From the NCBI GenBank assembly GCA_963971405.1, contig OZ020490.1, positions 26,003,464 to 26,067,463 on the forward strand: DNA of 64,000 nt. The letters are read 5' to 3'. This DNA comes from Psococerastis gibbosa. Lineage: Eukaryota; Arthropoda; Insecta; Psocodea; Psocidae. Under the pieces are notes generated by a model that was given only the letters and a program-made list of their open reading frames with translations, was not told the origin of the DNA and searched no databases. Below are positions 44,601 to 57,200 of the stretch, one piece after another (position 1 is the first letter of the stretch; every line of letters starts with the position of its first letter). A program made the position numbers and the translations under genes.

Positions 44601-46467
44601 GGTGACAGTGAATGCTGCTTCTGTCAGCAGAAGGGGGGGGGGGCATTATTGGGCTACCCACTAGAGCTATATATAGCTATTATAAACTAGATATCCACGC
44701 AAAATACAGGTGCGGATCTGTCGGTTTGGAGGGTGAAAGACGGGTGAAATTGATCCAACGGATTTGGTACCTAGCTGTGAGCTAAACACTACGGAACCTG
44801 ATGAAGTAGTAGAATCCGGGGTGGTAAACTGTGGTGGGTCTGAAAGCGAACTTCCCAACGTTTCGTTAACAGCTGCGGTGACATCTTCAGTAGCACAGCA
44901 TGCCGACTGCAGATTTTGACGAAACGTTAGGATGTACGCCTACACCACGGCCTATCATCCTGGTTTCTACCGTAACTCCCGCTGTAATCTTTGTAATTAC
45001 AATGGAGAACCTCCATGAATTCTAAAACCAGAGAAGACAGTAAAACCGCTGGAGTGCTGGATAGAATTAGCGTTATGCAGACCATTCACGATCCGGCAAG
45101 TAGTCCTACAAACTATTATTTATTATTATTTTAAAACACGTTTAATCGCATACAATCAATTTAATGAATGTATCCGATTGACCTCTTCATTTGCCTCTGT
45201 AGGTTAGTACCCCTGTTGAGTTACGACACGCCTCCGATCGCATGGTCTGCAGAGAATCACACAAGTATAAACACACTACCTCCTTGCCACCGAAGCCGAT
45301 CATCACTTATATATTATACCCGACCGTATTCCGTATATTATCAAAAGCTCAAACCTCTTACGTTAAATTATTTTTGCTTTCCCATTTATACCTACGTTGA
45401 TGATAGAATGATAGGCCGTGATCAATGTTACTTGCAATCGTTTCGTCAACATCTGCGGTCGACATGCTGTGCCACGGAAGATGTCGACCGCTTATGTTAT
45501 TACGTTAGTATAAAGAAATCATTGTGATAGTCCAAATTTTCGATTCTGAGATTTCAATGGATTTACACGTTTTGAGGTCCCATGAACCAAAAAATTGGGG
45601 TTTACGCATTGTCTGTCTGTCTGTTCGTCTGTCCATCGATTTGTGGGCAAACTATTTGGTGGATTTTGATGAAATTTTGCATGTAGTCTCACAAAAATCA
45701 TGTCTCGGGTCTATTTATTTAAAATGGCAATAGATTGTTGCAGGCGCGGATCTACAGGGGGGAATGGGGGCTATAGCCCCCCCCCCCCCCATTAGGGTCC
45801 TCAAAATGAGTAAAACCGCACTATTTGAGTCCTATTTTTCACAAATTTTCATCAGGGGGAGACCCCCAGGCCCCCCTGGTGCTCGATAGTATTAATTACC
45901 TATAGTATAGAACCCTTATTGCTCCGAAAATGCGTAAACTCACAATATTTCAGCCATATTTAAAAAAAATAATAATAATCTTAGCCCCCCCTTGGTTTCA
46001 TTCTAGATCCGCGCCTGGATTGTTGCTTTCCAATTTATACGTAGTAGAAGAAAAGCTTTGTGATTGTCGACATTTTCAATTCCGAGATTTCAACGGATTT
46101 ACACGTTTTCAGGTCCCAGGAACCCAAAAAAGTGTTTTTTACGAAATGTCTGTCCGTCTGTCTGTTCATCGATTTCCGGGCAAACTACTCGGTCGATTTT
46201 GATGAAATTTAGCATTTACGTTTACAAAAATTATACCTCGGGACCATTTTTTTTTTTTTTTTTTTTTTTGGGCCAATTCCATTCGGGCGGGTTTTATTCT
46301 CAAAAAATTCAAAAAAAAAAGTCTAAAAAAATTATGTCTCAAAAACGGCTCCAACGATTTCTTTTAAATTCACATATATTGTAGTCGTTATTAATGTTGA
46401 CGAAATGCGGGGGTCGCTTGCCCCTTGATAGTTTGCTTCTGAGGGTAAAAAGTAAAAATAACTAAAT
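44601..46467. repeat. Block D, second copy
   Basis: Near-identical to 10011-11880. The few differences seen are a 3-4 base indel in gctgtgaaagtctttg, homopolymer lengths and scattered single bases. It starts directly after the 170-bp array and ends inside a Y element, where similarity drops abruptly. Confidence 0.94.
45741..46017. mobile_element. hAT-type MITE, second copy inside block D
   Basis: Same termini (caggcgcggatcta / tagatccgcgcctg) and the same flanking gattgttg (45733-45740, 46018-46025) as at 11154. It was duplicated with the block rather than inserted separately. Confidence 0.94.
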
Positions 46468-46893
46468 TTTAATGAAAAATGACTAGAAAATATTTTTTCT
46501 GCGAAACCTTTCTATCGATGATTTCTACGTTCAAGCATGTTTTAGGTGTTAAATTTAGCATCAAATCCGGACAGGTTGCTTTCCCAAAAAACTATTTGGT
46601 TTTGTGCAAAACAAAAATGCTTAGAAAAAATTATAGAAAATTCACGCTCAAACGCATTGCGTGCCCTGCCATTATTAATGGTAATTAATGTGTTGGTCTG
46701 ACCTATCTAGAATTTACCTACCTCACCACCAGTGACGAGTGACGTCAGGTGGACAACCCCCCCCCCCCCCCCCCCGAGATATCGGAAATTTAACCACTGG
46801 AAAATTATTTACCATGAAATTACTCATATTTTCTATCTACTAATGTTGATAAATTGGAAAGCATGTTCCAGTAAACTCGGACCGGTTCTTTTA
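46021..46893 (+). mobile_element. Element Y, near full length
   Basis: ttgctttccaatttatacg to gtaaactcggaccggttctt. C homopolymer at 46759-46775 at the usual Y position. The left half is shared with copy 11434; the right half is more diverged. Confidence 0.9.
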
Positions 46894-47429
46894 GAATGAA
46901 CTCATTTCTGGGCAGTTTAAGGGAATATGCAGAACGGCAATGGCAGGCGAGACAACATAATAAATTTACGTTAGAATTTATGTTTATATTGTACAGGTGC
47001 AATACTGTGTTCTATATATAAATTTATATGTTATGCATATGAGACACTATTTTTAACTATGCACATGTTATTTGTGGTGAACACGAAAATTAATTCGAAA
47101 GTATTCAAATGCACATCCCTATGAAATTCCATTCATTGGCAAACATTTTCGTTTTATGGAATTTAAAACTGTGTTAAATTGCACACATTACTAGGTAATA
47201 ATCCTTGATTTTATTGGCAGTCCATTGGTTTTCATTCGAGCTAAAGCTTTTACTTCAGGAAGAAAAAGCTCGTTTGCTCATTCTGGCCATCTTTAGAAAA
47301 TCTCAGTTCGGATATTCACAGGAATTAAAACATAACATCATAGCTATAGTATTTTTTGTTCTCTTTACACAACCGCTGAACTTCAAGATAGGCAGAGATT
47401 CTTCTGCAAGAAGCATTGTGTGGCGCGGG
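46894..47429. other. Intergenic, no feature recognised
   Basis: AT-rich text between a Y element and the P450-B minisatellite. The open frame at 47205-47483 has no recognisable domain and runs into the minisatellite. Confidence 0.5.
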
Positions 47430-48028
47430 CGCGGGTTGATAATATCTTCGAGGGGCAGAGGGATCCTGAGACGGCCGAGTTAGCTGAACTTGGAGGGGCT
47501 CAGAGATTGACCTTATGACCGCCGAGAAGGTCGAACTTGAAAGGTACAGGATTGATCCTAAGACCGCTGAGTTGGTTGAAGTTTGAAAGGCTTGAGGGTC
47601 GGTCCTGAGAAGACCTTCGAGTTAGTTGAACCTCGGTAGGCTCAGAGGTTGATCCTAAAGCCGCTGAATTAGTTGAATTTCGAAAGGCTCAGAGATTGAC
47701 CTCATGACCGCCGAGAAGGTCAAACTTGAAAGGCACAGGATTGATCCTAAGACCGCTGAGTTGGTTGAAGTTTGAAAGGCTGGAGGGTCAGTCCTGAGAT
47801 CTCGCGAGTTGGTTGAACCTCTGACGGCTCAGAGGTTGATCCTAAAACCGCCGAATTAGTTGAATTTCGAAAGGCACAGAGATTGACCCCATGACCGCCG
47901 AGAAGGTCATACTTGAAAGGGACATGATTGATCCTAAAACCGCTGAGTTGGTTGAAGTTTGAAAGGCTGGAGGGTCGGTCCTGAGATCTCGCGAGTTGGT
48001 TGAACCTCTGACGGCTCCGAGGTTGATC
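47430..48028. repeat. Minisatellite apparently derived from the last codons of P450-B
   Basis: About 13 units of 46-47 bp directly after the P450-B stop. Each resembles the final coding segment (ggttgatcctaagaccgc, cgagttagttgaa, cgaaaggctc). A higher-order period of 187-189 bp (four units) is visible: ggctggagggtcggtcctga-type units start near 47589, 47778 and 47965. In the P450 direction the units still read P-like EPSEVQPTREIS. The paralogue P450-A has no such array. Confidence 0.9.
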
Positions 48029-48210
48029 CTAAGACCGCCGAGTTAGTTGAACATCGAAAGGCTCGGGGGTTGACGTGAATCCCGTCATACCTAGTGTGGA
48101 TGGTGTAGGCGCCCCATCTGGTAAACTGTATTTGAATTCTTGAATGAGTCGTACCAGGAAGAGGAACATAACGTTCCTGGATAGAGCTTCTCCTGGGCAC
48201 TGTCGCTTGC
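48029..48210 (-). CDS. P450-B exon 7: heme-binding loop and C-terminus
   Basis: Acceptor TTTATTTCAG at 48211. Encodes KRQCPGEALSRN (axial Cys), FLVRLIQEFKYSLPDGAP and PEPFDVQLTRRS, then TAG at 48029-48031. The last codons match the adjoining minisatellite unit. Confidence 0.95.
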
Positions 48211-51200
48211 CTGAAATAAAGATACAATTTTAATTATCTCTATGCATAAATTCACTAAGTGCACCCGTCCGTCTGTCCGACAAAGACTATCCCTGGCTAT
48301 CCTTATACAGAGGCGATCATTCTCAACTAAGAGTAAATCAGTCCCTTTCACCAAATTCCCTAACAGTCATGGCCTTGCTTCACCTCAGTCAGGCCCAGTA
48401 GCAGTATGATCGTCTGGTCGTCTACCATCTGGGTGAACTGAGTTCGCGTCCCGGTCGGGCTAATTGGTTTCACGTGAAGCGGGGCGAGGGCTTGTTTTAG
48501 TCATAATTAAGAGATAATCGAAGAGGGGGGGGGGGCGGGGAATATACTTCATTGTTACTAAAATGTTGCATTAAAATTACTGAAACTACAAAAAAAAAAA
48601 ATTATAGCCAGTACCGTTTTAAAATGTTGCTTGCCCTCATTCTTGACTTTCGTTGCAGGTATCTAGTTCCTTTTAAATTGCTTCCCGCACCTGAAATTGC
48701 TTTTACCTCCCCCCCCCCCCCTTATAGGATATAGCTATGCTACGCTATTATTAATTTTTGTAATATTTGTCTACAGGTACCAGGAGGTTCCAGCCAAAAG
48801 ACGCAGACAGTGCTTATCTAGAAAATGCTGAAGCAATGTCAACTTCAGGTGAGGTTTAGGCCAATAAATTACAAATGATTGGTTTTAATCAATAAAGTCC
48901 ATATTCTAAATTTTTTACCTAGTGAAATTTTAAATTTTTAAACCAAATACTTCTGCATGGTGGATGGTTTGGTCAAAAACCTCACGGATCATTGTCTCAG
49001 AATATCATAGAGAATATGTGTGTGAGCATATTGATAAATGATGTGTTGATTGGCCACAATAACGGCGTTCAGTGGGCTTACCTAGTCCAAAGTTTATAAG
49101 CCAATCATCTTTGACGAATTTCCCCTGGCTGTCCAGAAACCTTGAGGGTCTGAAGACTTCGGGGTCACCCCAATGCTCCTTGTCTTGGAACACGGACCAG
49201 ATGCTCAGTGCTATAAATGTATCCTTGGGTATGGTGTAGCCGGCGTACTCTACGTCTTTAGTGGTTCTCCGCGGTACCGGTGAGGGGGCAATCGGGTTTA
49301 CCCTGATGACCTCGTTCAAAAAGGCTTCCAGCTTTGGCAAACTGAAAATCAACCAAGAAATACTTCGGTTTAACAACTTCATAACATTAAAAATCGTGAC
49401 AGCCCCAAGACTTTGCATATAGGCCCATACATAAATAAACTCCTGCCCCCATCTTCAAACTCAATAAGGTCGACTCCTCCAAAGCTAGTGTTCAACATGG
49501 TCGATACTTGGTAGGATGAGACCCTGTGCCAGCATCTTTCTGTTATCTTTCTAATTTTTGAGTCATTATTTTCCTTACAAAGACGAATGGACTCTTGCCC
49601 CCATCCTCAAACTCAATAAGGTCGTCACTCCTCCAAAGATAGCATTCAATATGTTTAATACTTGGTAATATGAGACCCTGTGCCTGCAATCTTTCTGTTA
49701 TCTTTCCCATTTTTGAGTCATTATTTGCCTTACAAAGACGAATGGACTCATGCCCCCTTCCTCAAACTCAATTAGGTCGTCACTCATCCAAAGATGGCGT
49801 TCAATATGTTGCTTTCGGCATGCCAATGGCATCATGTAACATCAGAGAATCTCACCTGTTTTTATCTGACAACATTGGTTTCCTGCCTCCCAAATTTGTA
49901 TCTATTTCCCGCCATACTTCTTCTTGAATTTCCGGATACAAGACCATGTAGAGAAGCACGAAACTGAGAGTGTTGCCAATGGACTCAGCACCGGCAATGA
50001 ACAAGTCAATGCAGACGGATATCAAGCTCAACTCGGTAAAATTTGGGTCTTTACCGAGCTGAATTTCACGCAAGTAGACATCGATAAAATCTCTAGGCTC
50101 GTCTGTCGGGTCTTTTTTGTGATCTTCTATGGAGTTCTGGAAAAATATACGGATTATTGGTAATTTATGTGCCAAAAATTCCTTGACCCTTGGGGGGAGC
50201 TTGAAGTCTTTACAATGTGCCGTGTACCAGGATGTTAATTTCCCAATTGAAGCACCTACAAGCCAAGGGTAGCAAGTGGCAATAATAAAAATTCGAGATA
50301 ATTGAGGCTAAAGTTTGTAACTCAATTGAAAATGTGCAGATATACCTCTCTTCCATGAATTCTAGTATTGTCAAAATGACAGATTCGGATGTTCCTATTG
50401 GTTCCTAGGATAAGGAGCAGCTGAAATAACAGCAGTTAACCAAAAAGATCACTTGCAACCCTTGGCCTCTAAGCGCTTCAATTACAGTGATCGACTTAAA
50501 GCCTAGAAATTTTACTCACACCTGCTGAAATCAGCAGAGTTAGTTTGAAGTTGACACTTCCTCCTTTAACGTCACAAAATGCGTTAGAGTTGGCAACAGC
50601 GCGAACGCAAAGAACCGGTCCGAGTTTACTCGAACATGCTTTCCAATTTATCAAAATTAGTAGATAGAGAAAATGAGTAATTTCGTGGTAAATACTTTTC
50701 CTATGGTTAAATTTCCTATATCTCGGGGGGGGGGGGGTGTGGTGTTGTCCATCTGATGTCACTAGAGGTGAGGTAAATTCTAGATGGGTCAGACCAACAC
50801 ATTACCACTCAGCAATACTGGCAGGGCGCGCAATGCATTTCAACGTGAATTTTCTATCTTTTTTTTTTTTTCAAAAAAAAACATTTTTTCTACAAAACCA
50901 AATACTTTTCTGGGAAAGCAACCTGTCCAGTTTCGTTACTCAATTTAACACCTAATACATGCCTGAAGGTAGAAATCATCGATGGAAAGGTTTCACAGAA
51001 AAATTATTTTTTAGTCATTTTTCATTAAAATTTAGTTATTTTTATTTTTTTCCCCCAGAAACAAACTATCAAGGGGCAAGTGACCCCACGCATTTTGTCA
51101 GCATTAATAACGACTACAATATATGTGAATTTAAAAGAAATCGTTGAGCCGTTATGGATAAATAATTTTTTTAGACGTTTTTTTGGAGTTTTTTGAATAT

Positions 51201-54200
51201 ATAACACCGCCAAATTGAGATAGCCCAAAAAAAATAAAAAAAAATGGTCCCGAGGTATGATTTTTGTGAACTTACATGCAGAATTTCATCAAAATCGACT
51301 GAGTAGTTTCCCCGGAAATCGACGAACAGACAGACAGACAGACAGAGTGACAGACAGACATTTCGTAAAAACCACTTTTTTGGGTTCCTGGGACCTCAAA
51401 ACGTGTAAATCCGTTGAAATCTCGGAATCGAAAATTTGGACCGTCACAAAGCTTTCCTTATACTACGTATAAATTGGAAAGCAATAACTGACTTGATGAG
51501 GAAATAGGGTATCTGCGAAGGCGAGGAATACTTAAGAAGTGCATAAAATAGATTGAGGACGATCTCAGGAGTGAGGCACTAGAACGGGGTCGATGGCCGA
51601 CTCCACTAGCCCTCCCCTCTCAAAAAGGAACTTGAAAGACGCTACTGACTGGAACCAGAGAAGATACTGCATAGTCAGAATATAAGTGGGACAGCTGGGA
51701 GCGGAAAAGGTTTTCATACCACACCTGATATTATTATTAGTAGTAGTAGTAGTAGTGTTCGTCGGGTTAATAACGAGTTAGGCCTCATATTTGGGCCCAT
51801 AGAGCGACCCCTACTTGACTGTCCTATGCCAGCCCATAGGACAGTGGACCTCCTGATTATAGTGGATCCCGAACCACTTGGGGAACACAGTGAAGTTACA
51901 CGATTACTTCGGAGGTGACCAGGACAAGTCCTAACATGTTTCCCTACCGGCACTGTGCACACGACCAAGTTATCTGCAGCTTTGAACCTGCTCCGCTGGA
52001 TTCAACTTGGTATGGCGGCCGGCACACCTGATATTACAGATGATGGTGACAAAGCCAGTAGTCGCCAAGGAATGAAAACTCCCGAAGACATTTGAAGCAC
52101 ATACCTTGATAAAGTTGATTAAAGTTTCTTCACACTCAATCTTTTCGGGGATGTTCAGGGCAGATCTGAAGTATCTTCGGAGGAACACCCATTTATTGGT
52201 AAACCCACCATCCCTAAATGTGGTGTGTAAAGCTTCTAGAAGAACTTTGAAGGATTCGTCGTCCTGTCGGTACCGTTTGCCCGCCATTAGCCTCCAAAGG
52301 ACGTTTATGGCTGAGGTATTGAATACGTTGGACACCTGAAACGAAAAGAGTAATAATTCTGGAGTCAACTTCATTTATGCAGTTTATGTCATAAGATGTC
52401 GATATTTCTATATTAGGTGCCACTTTTTAAACGTATTTAGAAGAGTAGCAATGTTGCATCATTTGAAATATACAGTTACTAGGATTTTGTTCTTCTGCTT
52501 CCTCTTCACCCTCTTTTTCTTCTTCTTATTTCTTCTTTTTCCTCGGCACTACAGCGCGGAGTAAGCTTTGACATCAAGCACGATCTCACTCCAGACATCC
52601 CAGTGCTTGGTCTTCCACTGCCAAGCTGCCACTGACATCTTCGGAGGTTACTTCCACCTCTCGTCTCTCTATTGGTTCCGTGGCCTGCTTCACCATCTTT
52701 GTAGCTTATAAATAAAACTCTCCGCGGCACGATAACCCATTGGCAGTTAGACCTGCGAACTGGTGGAAGATTCTCTTTCTAGGGTACACCACTGCTTTAT
52801 TTGGGGTGGAATAAGTTTTCCAAAAACATACGGTATGCGAGAAACGCATTCAACGCATAATGACAGCAGTAAAACATAGGTGTTTCAGATGAAGACTCAT
52901 TGATATTTTTGCAAAGATGTGGGGCTCCAGGGCTCCCCAGGGGAATATTTCAAAAAAATATATGGGAGAAATAGTGGATCTCTACGCATTGCTATAATTC
53001 TGTAATGTTAAGATTTTACAGAAGCAGATAATTGGTAGGCTATGACTACAAAAGGAGGGGGGCGTCCGGGCCCCGGGGACTTTTCAAAATGTAGAGTGAA
53101 AATATCAAATATAATGTGATTTTACGCAGCATGAATCAATGACTATCGATTGATGCTATTCAAGCTTTTGTAAAATTTGGCAGAAGCGCATTAGCAGTAT
53201 GCATTTTTCGTGTTCGCTACGGCCTTGACTGTCCACCTACCTGGATTTTATTTTTATTGTTCAACGATTCAAAAAACTCGTCAATTTCTTCCATCATTAC
53301 ACCCTCTGTTGACGTCTTCCCGAATCCGAAGTCTCGTAAGTGTCTTATGGTGAACCTCCTCTGGGTCGTCCAGAATGGACCGTCTGTTAAAATAATTCCT
53401 GCGGGCAGAACCAGAGGATATATGAAAGAAATTTGACAGTGCAACTACTACTGTTCGTTCCCACACCGGTTTTCTTCATATTTAAAATTAAATTAAAATA
53501 AGTAAATAACTACCTGCAGTAGGTAATAGTACTACTGTATTATCGCCTTGCCTGCTAATAGAGTGCAATAGGCCTATTTTCATAGACAAATGTTTTACAA
53601 ATCTTACTATTCCACCTATATACGAGGATAATTTGACGTAGTTAATAAATATAAATTTAATAATTTTTAATTCTTATTTTATATTTTAGCAGGAAATTTT
53701 TTTTTTATTTGAGTAACAAAAAGGAAACAACAATGTAACAGGTCCTGATCGCGCCAACGATAGTAATTTTTTTGTAATGTAACGTAATGTGCATATTATA
53801 ATTGATTGATTATCTTCTCTTATACTTTACATGTATTGTATAATTTAAAGGAAATATATATTGTATTTTTTTTTTTTTTTTAAATTTAAAGCGCCAGACC
53901 CGTGTGGGTAAACGCGCTTTCTGGTTTGTAGTTAGTTTGCCGGTGTTGTTGTCTGTATTTTGTGTGTATGAGTTGGTGGTGTGTGGCAAACTGCGATCAG
54001 GAAGGCATTGGACAAGGGGTTGCCCAGTGACCGTCTAAGGGCAGTTTGCCGATGCTTGTATTAAACCAATGAATTGTTTGCTAGATGAGTCTTGCCAGAG
54101 CTGCTGAGTAAAGAAAAGGAATTTGTATTGTATTGATTGATTGGTAATAATTGCGGAAAATGTTGCTCTAGATTTTGTAATCCTGATGTTCTTATTTAGG

Positions 54201-57200
54201 CTTCACAGACCAAAATGAAAAAGAAACAAAACATTCTGTGATTTAAATTTCAATGCATAAAAAATATGATAGCGTTTGAACTCTGACCTCTTTCCTACCA
54301 TATCTGTAACTCGGTATACACGATAACAAAAATTTAAAATTATAATCAAGTCTGTATTTGGACTTCTATTGAAAATAAGGTATTGTATTGTATTGTATAC
54401 GTATGTAATTGAATCGCTTGAGGACAATATACCTCAAAATTGGGGATTAAAGGGTGAAGCTTATTGCTATAAATAGCCTAATGTAGCCTAGACTTATGCT
54501 GTCGGTTAATGTAACGTACGGTACGTATATTTTTGACAGCTCTACGATTGATATTTCCTGGGAAAATCCACTTTGGAAAAAAAACATTTGGGGGGGGGGG
54601 GGGTTATACTCCAATTTCGCTTTTAAAGTTTACTACTATTTACCAAGGCCGTCGTCAAAGGGGGGTTAGGGGGTTCAAACCCCTCTCCCCCCCCCCCCCT
54701 CCCGAACGAAATGGCTTGATACAAGATATGTTAGAATCGGCTTTTGAGAGGAAAAATAAAAACCACTATGTAATATCTAATGAAATTTCTTAACCCCCCC
54801 CCCCCGCCCAAAAAAAATACTGGCTATGGCCTTGCTATATTTACCGTTGACTGCTGTATTGGAAGCTATGGCGATTTTCGTAGGTCTACCCTGGAACTCG
54901 TCTATTTTGAAAACTTCCATAACGTGTTTTGGCGAGCAGAAAAAGACTGCGTTCCTCATGCCTAATTTGGCGCCAATAATTGGCCCGTACTTTTCTCTTG
55001 CGTTCTCCAGGTATAAGTGGATACGAAGGAGCCCCAAAAAGGGTACGGACCCCACTAGGGGCAGAATAGGCGGACCTGCAAAAAAATAAAATAACAGACT
55101 GTAAACTACTCTATTGATCAATGGTAACTTGTACTAAAAAGAACCGCACAAGACATTTACTTATTTTATTTATTTATTTAAGATGTTGTTGTTTCCAACG
55201 CCTGCTTTCAGTATTTCTGCTTTTTGAGTAACCCTGTCAGCCTGGCGGGGGGGGGGGGGAGGGGGGGGGGAGTGAGTCTGTTTGTTAACTTGAGGCAACC
55301 AAAGGGCTGACTCCCTTCTCGGGGAGTTGACTGACAGGGTGGACTTCCTGATTATAGTGCATTCCGAACCACTTGGGGAACTTAGTAAAGTCACACGATT
55401 AATTCGGAGGTGACCAGGACTAAACACGCACGCAGACTGACTAGTATATAACGTAGTCTCAGCACGTTATCATGTCCAACCATGTTCCCCTGCCAACGCT
55501 GTGCACACTACCATGTTTGCCGCAGTTCGAAACATGCTCTGCTCTCATGGATTCAACATGGTATAAGGGCGTTGGTTATTTATTTAAGACAGACAAGAAT
55601 GAAAAAGGGTATTGAAACATCCGCTGCAAACCAATCGACAGATTGAAACTCCAGAAGACGAATGGCAACGGTGTAATATTATTTATCATAGGGTTAGTTT
55701 GACTTGCATTGCCTGCTAGCCGGCCGCCGTACCAAGTTGAATCCAGCGGACCAGAGCAGGTTCAAAGCTGCAGATAACTTGGTCGTGTGCACAGTTCCGG
55801 TAGGGAAACATGGTAGGACTTGTCCTGGTCACCTCCGAACTAATCGTGTGACTTCACTGTGTTTCCCAAGTGGTTCGGAATCCACTATAATCAGGAGGTC
55901 CACTGTCCTATGGGCTGGCATAGGACAGTCAAGTCGGAGTCGCTCTATGGGCCCAAATATGAGGCCTAAGTCGTTATTAACCCGACGAACACTACTACTA
56001 CTACTACTACATTGCCTGCTGTGTTAATAGTCATTAAAGACAGGGTCCCACAGTCATCGAACAATTATCCTGTCGAGGAGGGTCAACGAAAACGACGACT
56101 TTCTCGTTTTCCATTTCTGTTATTTTCCTCACACATTTTATGCTCTAGTATTTTCATATTTAAGTCGGAAAGTCATATCTAAAGTAAGACTGCTGAGCTC
56201 GTAGACTAAAGTAGCCTACAGACTACACTACATACAGTATTACAGTAATACAACATAATATTTAACAGTATAGTGTTTAATGCCATCGTAATGTTTGTCT
56301 TGACAGCATGCCATAGATAGCATATCTCCTCCTTCACTGCAGTCTCTCCAACGATAAGCTATGTGATAATGTTTTTAATTGACATCTAGACAATTAGTCT
56401 GTCACTATGCCGTTTTGCTGTGAGAATTTATGGGTACTTAATGTAATGTAAATTCGCCCATACGGAAAATAAAGACAATTTTCTTTCCTTCTTTCTTTCT
56501 TTGTAAATGTTATGTGCCCCTAATAGTGCTATATGGTATGGAGGGGAGGGTGGACGTTGACACAAGCTATGGAGTATGTATGTATGAATGTATATATTTT
56601 AGTACGACGAAATGAGACAATATACAATATAACAACAATTTATAAAAATCACGCCACTGGGCAAATGCCCGAGTGTGGCCTACATCCGTTAACACAACGA
56701 AATAATCAGAAAAAGTTTGCTAGCTAGGCAACAATCATGGAGAACAGAATCAGTGCATTTTAAATGCGAATGTACAGGCGAATGCTGCCATATCCAGTAT
56801 AGAGATAATGTCCCTAATGCTGAGGTCCTGAGGCGAATGTATACGGAAGCCAAGTTGCTGATGGCGGTTAAGAAATGGAAACTAACATACTTTGGCCATG
56901 TGCTGATTAACGAAAACGTACCGCCTCCTGCATATAGTAATCCTAGCCAAGATAGCAGGACTGAGGGCTCTAGAAGAAGAACATCCTGGTTGAAAAACCA
57001 GTAGTTTGGCAAGAGCAGCAGTGTCCAAGGTCTAACTAAGTTGCCATTATGATCGCCATTTTTCGATAGAAGAGGCTTTTGAAGAAGAAGAAGAATGTAA
57101 TATATGTTATACAAAATATGGGGCCCATCTAAAAAGATATAAATTTTGAACCCTTCCCGCCAAAATATGTGTTTCAAACTTCATCTCATCACGTATACAC

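Noticed and set aside
47205..47483. 92-codon open frame upstream of the minisatellite
   Set aside because: No recognised domain; it runs into the minisatellite and lies antisense to the P450-B 3' region.
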